Source: Homalodisca vitripennis (lineage: Eukaryota; Arthropoda; Insecta; Hemiptera; Cicadellidae). Taken from it: a stretch of DNA of 64,000 nt. The translations under genes and the position numbers were made by a program. The notes under the pieces were generated by a model that had not been told where the DNA came from, made no database searches, and saw nothing but the letters and a program-made list of their open reading frames with translations. This document shows, piece after piece, positions 1-29,400 of this stretch; the first letter of the stretch is position 1; every line of letters starts with the position of its first letter. The DNA lies in assembly GCF_021130785.1 (NCBI RefSeq), contig NC_060211.1, forward strand, positions 23,421,001 through 23,485,000. Direction: 5' to 3'.

Positions 1-18100
<18,100 letters not shown>

Positions 18101-18123
<23 letters not shown>

Positions 18124-18203
18124 GGCTCTGGACACTACTACTGGACGGCGAGCTAGCAGTAGGTAGCCTGACCGCATGGCTCTGGACACTACTGGACGGC
18201 TAG
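18101..18203 (-). repeat. 54-bp in-frame tandem duplication covering the start codon
   Basis: 'agcagtaggtagc' followed by 'catggctctggacactact' occurs at 18101 and again at 18155, exactly 54 bp apart. On the minus strand this duplicates the initiator region in frame. The upstream copy gives ATG at 18177 (MRSGYLLLARRP), the downstream copy gives ATG at 18123 (MLSSYLLLLCLPLALA). Only the downstream copy leads directly into a clean hydrophobic signal core. Confidence 0.8.
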
Positions 18204-18219
18204 CCAGCGGCAGATCGTA

Positions 18220-18226
18220 CTATATA
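18220..18226 (-). promoter_or_regulatory. Candidate TATA box of the secreted repeat gene
   Basis: TATATAG on the minus strand lies about 97 bp before the ATG at 18123. A start of transcription some 30 bp downstream (about 18190) would leave a 5' leader of about 65 nt for that ATG. It would leave only about 13 nt for the duplicated ATG at 18177, which favours 18123. Confidence 0.4.
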
Positions 18227-18511
18227 CAGGACTCCAGGACATTGCTACATGCGTGCCTTGTGTCACCGTGCGTCACTGCTCAGCTGGCCTCCGGTCCCGA
18301 GAATCTGCCGCCTCGGCTCCACTCCAAAACCACAAGGTCTTCACAGGCACGACCCCAAATTTCCCGAATGCTTTTCCACCAGCGTGTTCGGAAAAAACTA
18401 TTTTTGTCTTTGGGTTATGAAAAAATTGTATTCTTGTGCAAATGTGTGGCATAGTCTGGATTAAGGTTGGTAGGTTACAGCATACTAGTAGTGTCAATTA
18501 ACTTACTAACC

Positions 18512-18940
18512 TGTGGACAGGGCCGTACTCAGCTGTAGCGCCCTCCCCCCCCCCCACGAAAAAGATATCCCCCGTCCGTTGAAACGGTTCCTTCAAATAG
18601 ACGTATGGCGGGGCCCGGGACGAGCCCCCTGCAAGCTCGGACCCCGTTAAAATTGTCCGAAAAGACCTGTGTGAGAGTTGGGTTCGGAGCATTTGACATG
18701 CTATATTTCATTCTGCATCTGTATCAATGCAGATTCTAACCTAAATTTTCTACCTTTGCAGCGTACTGAATTTGGGCGCTGGTTTAGGGGTGCATGAACA
18801 CAATCAAGGCGCTGAAGTAACATCATAAACGGGGGGGAGATGTCTTGAGACGGTACTTATTCAGTTCATGGATACGGCCATTGCACTGAATTAGCACCCT
18901 CTTCCCCAGAAACCCCCCCCCCCCCACAAACAATATTTCA
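18512..18940. mobile_element. G/C-homopolymer-rich transposon remnant
   Basis: The block starts 'cagggccgtactcag' and has a roughly mirrored 'atggatacggccattgc' at about 18869-18885. It contains several C or G runs of 7-13 bases (18545, 18829, 18907). Sequences with GGCCGTA ends and poly-C are seen here and at the right edge of the window (63979). It is probably a degraded nonautonomous element; class unknown. Confidence 0.4.
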
Positions 18941-19162
18941 ACAACAACAACAACAGTATAACAAACAATTTTTTTTTTTCAATATTCCTGACTTATCTCA
19001 CAGATTTAAGACTAATGCATTATTGTTCCAATATAGATATCTGGCATCGTTAATGTTACAAAAATGGTAGTACACTACGTTTCAAGGATTGGAATTTTTG
19101 TCGACATTAAATTTTTAAAAATTATAAATTTGTATTTCATTTTTGGAGCTGGATATATTTAA

Positions 19163-19423
<261 letters not shown>

Positions 19424-19564
19424 GATGTGGGAAAGCATAAAATATCAATATTTGTAAAATTTTGTAGATGTGAGAGTAGTCATTCTGATATATTGCAAAA
19501 ACACTTTAAAATTGTAAAAATTAAAACTAGAGTTGGCCTATTTGTTAGTCAACAACACTTTTCC

Positions 19565-20440
19565 GATATTATTTAATTTTTGGACAAGCCCTTTCGAAAC
19601 CAGAAGTTTCATCGTCAGGCGTCCTTCGTAATGACAATAGTATTACTTTTGTCGACATTCTTCTGTTTAAGACTCTTTGTTGTGTTATTGTATTTATGTT
19701 ATGTAAGAGAGCAATTTTTTTCTTTCAGGTTCTTTGAATAGGTAGAGTATATGTCAGATCCCATGATAGTTGTTTTACTGTCATCTAAATATTGAATGTT
19801 ACTTTCTATATAAACAATTACATGTTCATGGCAACTTCTACTTGTTAGATAAAAATTTAACCCATTGTTTAAAAGATTCATTTATTTTTTGGTATATGTT
19901 TCTGATGACAAATGATACATTAGTTGTTGATCGTTAAAAGGATATTTTGTTTTTCGATGAAGAATTGGATCATTGAAACTTCTGAGTAATTTAAATTTGT
20001 TTTCTAACTTTTTCTGTTTCTTTTTTCATTTAAAATCAATACTTTCTAACATAATACGATATTACTCTTGAAATAACTCATGATAGATCGTTGATAAGTT
20101 TGTATTTATGCGCAAATGTAGTTCTAAAGCTGTAATGATAAATTTTCTTGTTTCGAGTAAAGATTTTCTTATTTTAATATTAAACCCAATTGAATTTTGC
20201 AATTTATATTCCTCTTTCAGATGTCCTATTTTTAATTGTAATGTTAACTTTAATAAATGTTCGTTAAATCTTATATTTTTTTATTTTTAAAAAACTGAAT
20301 ATAATTGGGGAAATGTTATACTAGTAGTCTAGTAAGCACAACAGTGGATTTCGAACATTTGCCATCGTTATACGTTACAAAATGTATAACACTTCTTTTC
20401 AAGGACTGATATCTCTATCTTCGTCAGGTGAGAAGGCAGT
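19565..20440 (-). mobile_element. Degenerate Penelope-like retroelement fragment
   Basis: The minus-strand reading gives KKLENKFKLLRSFNDPILHR, then KYPFNDQQLMYHLSSETYTK, a stop, and MNLLNNGLNFYLTSRS...YIESNIQYLDD. A short linker followed by 'LLNxGLNF' and a helical segment resembles the N-terminal region of Penelope-like reverse transcriptases. The flank at 20340-20440 matches the inverted-repeat ends at 12134-12451. CTGACGA...GAAA motifs at 20427-20397 and 19618-19592 resemble the hammerhead motifs known from this class. Stops and frameshifts show it is dead. Confidence 0.55.
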
Positions 20441-20448
20441 CATTACAT

Positions 20449-21252
20449 ATACAGGGTGTTCCCTTAAATGTGTCAAAAACTTCTGTGGGCGATAGTATTC
20501 ATCATCTAAAACCAAAAATGTAATATAAATATAGGTCGATAAATGTCTCGTTTAGCCGCTAGCCGCCGTTTTGTATTTTTTATAAACAAATTATCTCCAC
20601 AACTATTTAAGCTAAAGAAACTAAATTTGGCACATAGGTATGAATAGATGAGAGGAAAATAAAAATATAAATGTGTTATTTTCTTTAATATTACAAAAAT
20701 GGCGTTTGTTGAAAATTGTTAAAGTAAAATTACAAAAAAAACCCGTATAGATATAAAAAATTTACTAAATATCACTTATTTGAACATTTCTATTACAATT
20801 CCAACGGTACTAGTTTCAACGAAATCCGTCAATGCATAAGCGACCATGACCACTTTGAAAATACGCTTGCACAAGCCGGGAGCCCCAAAATAGCACAGTT
20901 GAGAGTTATCAGTTGTTTGTTGTTCCTGTGTTTTGTGTCTAGCAAAGTTTAATTCTTTGATACCGGGGCAACGTTGGTATTATCAAGTGTTTCATGATAA
21001 TCTCCATGATAGACGCAACATTTATCGATTAGATAAGAGCTTAAGGAAACAAGCAGCCTATAAGACAAACACATCGAGATAGGCCAGAAACAAGAGATAA
21101 AGCCGTTGAGATAGAATATTCAAAACTGTTTTGTAAGAAGTCCAAAAGAAGTACTAAGGTAAACTTGTTTAAAGTACTTTGTATTTATATGTTAATCTCA
21201 TTCTTACTTTGTGAATAAAGTTATTTAAAAGCGTGACATGACTTTTTGGGAC
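20449..21252. mobile_element. Nonautonomous element with 'acagggtgttccc' ends
   Basis: It starts 'tacagggtgttcccttaaat'. It ends 'gactttttgggacacgctgt', whose reverse complement starts 'acagcgtgtccc'. The first ~370 bp match a second copy at 26711-27070. Conserved landmarks in both are 'actatttaagctaa', 'gtgttattttctttaatatt' and 'attacaattccaa'. No intact ORF. Confidence 0.65.
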
Positions 21253-21419
21253 ACGCTGTATTTGCTGCAAGCTGTAAAATATTGTAACACACGGTCATAT
21301 TGAAGTAAAAAACAGGTTACTTCAGACAGCCAATAAGCAACTTTATTTACACAAATAAAACGTCGATTTTGAGAGGTAATAATGTACTGTAAACAGCAAT
21401 GAGAATTCATGTATTATCT

Positions 21420-22840
21420 AACTTTTATTTGATAATACATGTTAGATAAAGTTTATATATATATATATATAAAATAAAAGCGCGATTATATATATAGCGC
21501 GATTTAGTATATTCGTGGTATTACAATGCTATAACAAAATGAACAAAGTTGTGAATAAATTCACGATAGTTTCCCGCAATAGTGATCACTAGATATCGTG
21601 GGACGGAGTGTTTACAGTAACTGAAGGAATAACAGTGACCGGGCACTCATCTAACAATCCATTTGTTCTGTCACTATATTTGTCAATATTTGAAGAAATA
21701 AACGAGCGAAGCGAGCCCGTGACCATTGCAGATAAAATTACAAAGGAATACGCCCAGCACAAGATGAAATTTCTTGAGGGCTGCTAAAATCATTGAGGGA
21801 GTAGCGAGTTTTATTGCGAAATGAATGAAATGAATACGAAACAGATTGCGTGTACAAAACTTTTCTTAATACCTAGAAAATATGATACTATAGCGAACAG
21901 ATATAAGAAATTATAGCCACACACTGAACTGTATCAGATCTACCAAGAACAAAAGCCGAGGGTACAGTCATCATCATAATACAACGCATCCTCGATGACT
22001 ACTACCATTACAATATTTTGTCGCAATAACATTTTATACATTCTTTACTTATTAATTCGCACTTTAGTCACTGCGCTATTCTAACCTCAACCAGGCAAAT
22101 ACTTTAGACTAATTAATAGCTTTGACCATTTCATGTAGAGTATATGGCATTGGATCGGGAGCCGAACAGTAAAACAGTAAAACACACAACCAAGTTTTCG
22201 TGGAATCGACACAGGAATTACCCCTACGATTGGAAACAAAATGTTAGTCATAACGTTGGTTCGTTTAACTGCTATTTGACGCTATTTACGGTTGGGTTTC
22301 AGTGTTAAGAATACAACATTCATAGTTTGATAATATTAACCCATTCGATACTCTACCATTTCGACACCAACCAAAACTAGACGTTGACAACTGGTTTTCA
22401 GTGTTAGTGCAAATCCCTTCATTGATTTCAAGGAAATCTACACTGTTTGCTAATAATAATAAAATGCAAATTTGCTATCGGGCACTGAACCAGATACACA
22501 TAAGATATTATTCAGGTGGTCCACAATGAACATATTTTATAACACATAACGAATTAAATCGAAAAGAACAACAATGGTTGCTTACGTGCAATTTATCAGT
22601 GATAAATTCGATGATAAGCTGTTGTCAAAAGCATTCAAAATTTTAATGAACAAAAGTGATCAACAATCCACCTATATTTCTGTTCATTAAATAATAAAGA
22701 ACCAATTAGCAATTTGGTACACAAACCAAACAAAGGATTTAAGGCAAACAAGATAGGAGGACGGGTTTGATGAAAGAAAATAGTGCAGTTTAGTCAATAG
22801 CTATGATCGGCTGTTTTAAAAGTGGACGTCAAGTATTTAT
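21420..22840. other. Intergenic, nothing recognised
   Basis: Small AT palindromes and a short direct repeat of 'agcgcgatt' occur near 21480-21505. I saw no gene. Confidence 0.45.
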
Positions 22841-22849
22841 ACAAGTTAG

Positions 22850-23520
22850 GAGTGCCCCAGACTACATGTCGCGTTTACAAGGCTTTGCCGAAGTTGCATG
22901 CAAAATTTCAAGTCTGTAGCTCGTTTCATTCTCAAGAAAGAAATGTTTACAGCCGACCCATTGCTAGGCTTCAGTGACGCTCAGTCAAATCCCATGGATT
23001 AACATTCACTATAGTCCAACTATTTGCCATCTATGTATACATGTGAACCCAGCAGGGACCACTTATGGCTGGTTTATACCTTCCAGTTGAACCTACCACT
23101 GGGTACAGCAAAAACCGATGTGTCACTTCAATCTGGGCAACCTTATGGATGACCAGGAGCGGCACATCACTAACCGCAAATGTCAAGATTCTGGGGTGCA
23201 AGGGTAATTCGATAGGTCTAGTCTACTGCGGGAGATGACTGTTGGAGTTGGTGGGGTTCGTTCCCTAAGTATCTGAGGTTCTTGCTAGCCTCAACAAGGG
23301 TGTGCCACCCTCTGCCTGCTTTGACTCGAGAGGCTGATTCAAGAGCTGGCCTCCCTTTCTTCCGGGGGAACATGACTTTGAGATTAGTACCCTAATTCTT
23401 CCTCATGGATCTCGATATGAGGCGGCCCCTACCCCCTAACCTTACCCAATCTGAATATCCTGTCACTCCGGAAGCAGCGCTATGGTTCTTATAGGACTAA
23501 GTGCAATTTATAAGCTCCTT
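22850..23520. mobile_element. GC-richer transposon-like block
   Basis: It contains 'gcatgcaaaatttcaagtct' and 'tagctcgtttcattctcaag' followed by 'tgacgctcagtcaaatccca'. The same series of motifs recurs at 27590-28080 and in part at 23740 and 28330. The part at 23040-23480 is markedly GC-richer than the surroundings but has no open frame. Probably a decayed, once-coding transposon; family not identified. Confidence 0.4.
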
Positions 23521-23580
23521 GTCCTAAGAGAACAAAAAATAATGTAGACATTGTTTGGTGCAAAATATAAAGTACAAACC

Positions 23581-23582
<2 letters not shown>

Positions 23583-23640
<58 letters not shown>
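23583..23640. repeat. (AT)n microsatellite
   Basis: About 58 bp of alternating AT. Confidence 0.97.
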
Positions 23641-23642
<2 letters not shown>

Positions 23643-25114
23643 TAGATGGTATCGCTTTAAATTAATCCTGTGGACAGTTAGGCTACGGAAACGCTCATCC
23701 AAATTTCGTTCAAGAACATACTCTACGAACGTTTCACGTGTAGAAATGAAGTTACACGCAAAAGTCCATTGCTCATTTCATTCTTGAGACATCCAGCGTT
23801 CTTGCGTTCTTAAGAAAACAGACAAACCGGCAGATCACACATAAGAGGAACTTCACAAGCCCCCTTGTGATGGCTAAGTCAAATTTACAAAATTGCGAGT
23901 TTCAATTCATTCTCGATATAAGATTCACTGTAACCATCAACAAACCACAACAAAACCATCTACAAACTCTGACCTACACCTTTAAAATGTTACGTGTCAA
24001 AGACGGAGCTATTTCACATGAAGACTGATTCTATTGCAATGTCTCTTAAAGACCGGACTCCTGTAGTCGGGATCGCATCATCTGATCTACGATTTTATAT
24101 AACAAGAGAGATAAAGCTCGCATCCACAAAACACAAGCAGCACTGCGGCAGGTCCTCGCGGCAGAGCGATCAAGCGATGTGAGCAAAAAATTAATAGTCC
24201 CTAACTTACTTGATAGCATAATGGTGATGAAGACAGGAAAGGGCTTAATCGACCTTGACAAAGCTATGCTCGTTTGAATTCATTTTGTCTGATTGCATAT
24301 TAAAATCTTTTCTGTATGGATGCCGTCATTTATTTAAACTTAAATTGGTAAATAATATAAACCGCGCATTTGTTGTATATGAGAAGTGATCACCCGTAGG
24401 CAGTAGTAGCCAGAACTTCATTCTCTCCCAAACATCGATAATTTAAAAAAATAATCGTCCTTAAATTGGGTTTTCCCTCATAATACATAGCTTAAAATAA
24501 TATGGAGAATTTCTTACTACGTAAGAATACATGTATAATATTTACAAGTAACTTGCTCTATTTGTACTATTATAAAATCTCTAAAAATTAGTTTTCTAAA
24601 CAGGATGGGCGGAACGCTTTAAATATGGTACCTCACAGATTAACGTACTACGTTAAGAGATACTTTTCAAAATATGAAAAATGGTTTTTTTTGCTGCTTC
24701 TATATTTTGTTTTATGTCAAGTGTCCACCTCATTTTTTAGGAATAAAGACTGCCGTATTCTATTGTGATGTAAAATTTCATATTTCTATTATTTAATAAA
24801 TCAAACATGTCACGTTTTTATTTTTATCATTCTATTTTTGAAACTTTGTGAGTTTGAACCATTTGTTCCATTATGCTGTGTAAAATCCAAGATCTCAATC
24901 AATATTTGATTAGAATGATGTGTAGAACAATAAATGTGGAATGACATATTTGGATTGATATTAACAGTTAATTCTAACTGTTAAGCAAGTGTTAAGCAAC
25001 TGAAAAAGTTATTATTTTTTCTCCATCGAAAAACAAAAACGTAAAAAATCATAGAGGAAAGTTATTATATCATGCAGAGCAATGCCCTTAGAAGGCAAAG
25101 TTAAAAATTCAAAT

Positions 25115-25705
25115 TCTCAGGAGATTGATAGAGGTTGTTATACAGTAACACCCCCCCCCCCTTAGGAGGCAAAGTTGAAGAAACTGCTAATCCTCAGAAG
25201 ATTAACAGCGGTCCGTTATACAGAACATCGTGCAACGCGATGCTTTTAGGAGGCAAAATTCATAGGCCTACTGAAAATCCTCAGGAGATTGATAGCGGTC
25301 CGTTATACAGAACATCGTGCAACGCGATGCTTTTAGGAGGCAAAGTTCATACTGCAAATCCTCAGGAGATTGATAGCGGTCCGTTATACAGAACATCGTG
25401 CAACGCGATGCTTTTAGGAGGCAAAGTTCATACTGCAAATCCTCAGGAGATTGATAGCGGTCCGTTATACAGAACATCGTGCAACGCGATGCTTTTAGGA
25501 GGCAAAGTTCATACTGCAAATCCTCAGGAGATTGATAGCGGTCCGTTATACAGAACATCGTGCAACGCGATGCTTTTAGGAGGCAAAGTTCATACTGCAA
25601 ATCCTCAGGAGATTGATAGCGGTCCGTTATACAGAACATCGTGCAACGCGATTCTTTTAGGAGGCAAAGTTCATACTGCAAATCCCCAGGAGATTGATTG
25701 GTCCT
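25115..25705. repeat. 81-bp minisatellite, about seven copies, open in both strands
   Basis: The landmark 'tcaggagatt' occurs at 25281, 25362, 25443, 25524 and 25605, exactly 81 bp apart, with diverged first copies (25117, 25194) and a last partial copy. Central copies are essentially identical. Because 81 is a multiple of three, the array is open in frame on both strands (NPQEIDSGPLYRTSCNAMLL on plus). There is no start context or splice evidence for a protein, and a poly-C run interrupts the first copy. Confidence 0.9.
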
Positions 25706-26456
25706 AAGTTGAGTACTTTTTATTCATTATAATTTTGATCATTGATTGTTCTCCTATAATTTGCAAATGTGTAAACTACAATGGATTTATATTCAGTTAT
25801 TAAAACATATGTTTTGGTTATATTACAATCGATTTCGTACAAATCTGCCTGTTAAAATTTAAACTCCAATCAGCTTAGAATTAATAGTGCATATTTCGTC
25901 AATATTTGGAAAGCAAAATTAGTTTAATCTGTCAAGCCATGATCTCTAAATTCTAAAACCGAATCTTCATCCTCAGCTTGTGACCACCGGCAAATATATA
26001 TTTCTAATTTGGTACCCTTAACCTAATTGTCAAAACATGGTAAACTGGGCTTTTCTAAACACGAAATAGTTTAGTAGTTTGCTAACGAAACTTAAATTTG
26101 GGAGGCGAAACCAGTTTGTTCAATACTAACATTTTTAATGGTTACAAATTGTGCTTCAACAAATTACAGTAGTAAATAAAACATAATCATTTTCCCCCTT
26201 ATATAATCTATAAAAAAGTTTTGAGCTACTGTACTTAGAGTTTTGAGTATTTACAATTGTTTTGGGAAAAAATTCACCTGAAAACATTAACACGCTCAAT
26301 ATAACTATTGGAAATAACCATATGTCATCAGAGTTCACAACATAAACGTCAATGTTGTCGACAGATTCTAACCTATAAAATGACAATTTCTGCAGCATAA
26401 ACGTGTTTTAAAGAAGACGCTATAATTTTCTAAATCCTGTGGTTAACTCCTAGACA

Positions 26457-29400
26457 ATGATAACTCGTGCCTCTGATATCTCAGGTAGTTTCGGACCTAC
26501 GTCACTGTATGAAGTAACTCCCGATAGGAAAACTGCTCTCCAGATCAAAGCCAGAGATACACAACTCAAGAAAGAACTCAAGGCGCTCGCAAAGGCAGAG
26601 GGAATTAACACTCGTTCTCTACAGGCTAGAGAATTGCAGTTTCGAACAAAATATGAAAAATATCTGACAAGGGGGAATTTTGAGGTAATGTTTGGTTTTC
26701 TACATTATATATACAGAGTGTTCACAAAAGGATGTGACAAACTTCTGTAGCTGGTAGTATTTATCATTTCAAGCAAAAAATTTCCTATAACCATAACTCA
26801 AAAAATGTGTCGTTTTGTATTTTTTTGTACAAAAATTAATATCCCTAGAACTATTTAAGCTAAGGAAACTATACATGTAGCACATCGGTTTGAATAGATA
26901 AAGGAAACATTTTTAAAATGTGTTATTTTCTTTAATATTAACAAAATGGTGTCTGATGAAAATATTTAAAGTCCAAAAAAACGTATAACTATAAAATATG
27001 TAACAGACACCAATTATTTGAGCAACTTTATTACAATTCCAATGGTGCTTGTTTTAATTAAAAATTTGATAAAAAGGTTTGGTTATTCCACGAAGTATAA
27101 TTATAAAAGTATAATTTTTTGGGATCTTATACTACAATTTTTGGCAATACGTATATGAAAGATCACTGGAGAGGGTGACAGGTTTTTCTTTTTTTTAATT
27201 CAATTTTATTTAGAAAGTTAAACATACTAATACAATATGAAAAAAACACAATTTTTGGTAAATTACATTCTTAGGGTATTTTCACTGTTTTAAAAATATT
27301 TTATAAATCTAAAAAAAGGAAATTAAACCAATATTGGCTTGCTGCTCCTGTTCTCCTGAACATTCTGCTGTCATCTTTATTTTCATAATTTTGAAACCAT
27401 TAAAGAGAGAAACATTTTTCAAAAGTTTGATTTTGTTGTAGATCATGTGTAAACACGGGTCTCACTGACTTGTATTATCAACCATGCCACAACAGAACTA
27501 TGGTCATCCTTAACCTTAATGATGTTAATGTTTCACCAATGTTGTTTTCTGGTCAATGTCAACTTATTTTTGTCCAGATATCATGTGGATAGCTATGCTA
27601 CCTATTTAAAGGCTTAGCCACAATGCACAAAATTTCAATTCAATGCTCAATTTGTTCTTGAGATATCCTGCAGATCAGAAACTAAAGCAGAGAGACAAAC
27701 AGAAGAGGAATTATCCAAAACTCTTAGTGATAGCTTAGTAAAATGTGCAATAGACAAACATCTTTATTTTTAATTTCATTAAGAAATACAATGACGTCAC
27801 AATACATAATAAAAGAGGAATTCTTGGTGTGTAAGACTTTCAGTTTTTCTTCAGGTCAGTTGATCCAGGAATTCCTTAATTGAGTAGACTGGTCGTTCTA
27901 CCAGAAATTCCCAGAGTATTTACTTTAGTTTTTTAATTGGAGCAGTTTTTATATGATCTGGTAGGGAGTTGATAATTTTGCATTTCAATTTTATAGCTCA
28001 ATTCATTCTCGAGGTATCATCCTGAGCTATAGACTTTGCTAATGCTCAGCCAATCTCATGGAGGGACATGTATCAAACTCTATCTTGTCTAGAAAAAATT
28101 ATAACATAGTATTGAAGGATCTGATGGAATGTAACAATAGTCTCACAAACCAATCCACCAAATACAACAAGTTAAGATGTGATTTAACTCAGCCTGTTTC
28201 AAAATTTGTTTATTCTATGATTTTCTTGTTGCTTTGATAGTTACACATAAGACCAATGTAAAACACTCAACCAAATTCCACGAAAATCACCATCAAACTT
28301 GATGTTCCTTGTATAGAAAAGATCCTGCATGCAAAATTTGAAATCTACAAGTGTGTTTGTTCTCGAATATGACTCCAGATTCCAGGAGTCAAGTCTGAGA
28401 CAGCGTCAATACCAAACGCTGGAATAAAAAGGAAGGTGAACTGGAGTGAAATACAAAATGAACCAACTTTCCTACCACAGCTACGTTATATGTAGAAAAC
28501 TCGGTTGCTCCATCGTGCTTTGAGATTGTGTCAGAAACATCGTAGTGCACTCAATTGTGAACTTGATAAGACAATGAGACTGCCACTTCACCTATTTATA
28601 GGTGTCTCTCATGTCGAAACAATGTAAAAGTTCGTTTTGAGCTTCTTCGTCACAGACTTTCTTTGGGTCTCTTCAGACGAATATGACTCTGTATTCCAGG
28701 AGTCAAGTCTGAGACAGTGTCAGATACCAGATGCTGCAATAAAAGAAAGGTGTACAGGAGCTAAACTGAAAATTCAATTGAATCAACCCTTCCTACCATA
28801 GCTACGAGTACATTACATTAAATACAGCTGTCATTTGTACAGTTTCTCAATTAATAAATTTGTAAGTTACAAATTGCCAATGTATTTCATTGTTTTTTGT
28901 TAACTGAATATATTTAAATTATGAATTTTCAGACATCGCTCTTGAAGAAAGATGTTTTCAAAAAGGTTGCACAAGAGGATGGAGAATCAATTACAAGTGG
29001 TTTGGAGGTAATAAATAACACACCGAACTACCATATAGGATTAGATTAATATGACAATATTCATCATTTTGTACTGTTAAAAGTAATATAAATGTTTATT
29101 TAACTATTGCAAAATTATTAAACATTTTATAAATAAATGTTCTATCTACCATTGTGATACTATCTGTCGTAATAGTGTTTATGGTGCCTGTTAATATTTG
29201 TAGAGATTTATGAGCTGATGCTTGGACGCTTTTCCAGCATACTCCTCTCCACAAGCTGATCTACACCAAGGGTGAGGTGGATGTGGAGAAGGTTGTGTGC
29301 CTCCATCTGCTAACAGTGCAACAGCTGAGCATCCCTTCTCACATGGACAAGAGGAAGTAAGTTTTCGGTTCCCTGAATACTGGTGGGTGAGACGAACCAG

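Noticed and set aside
23508..23787. Overlapping frames with (YI)n on both strands
   Set aside because: Translation of the AT microsatellite, no independent support.
25135..25707. CRISPR-like regular repeats
   Set aside because: Units are contiguous with no unique spacers, and the context is eukaryotic; it is a minisatellite.
25135..25707. 190-codon protein on the plus strand
   Set aside because: Frame is open only because the 81-bp period is divisible by three; the opposite strand is open too.
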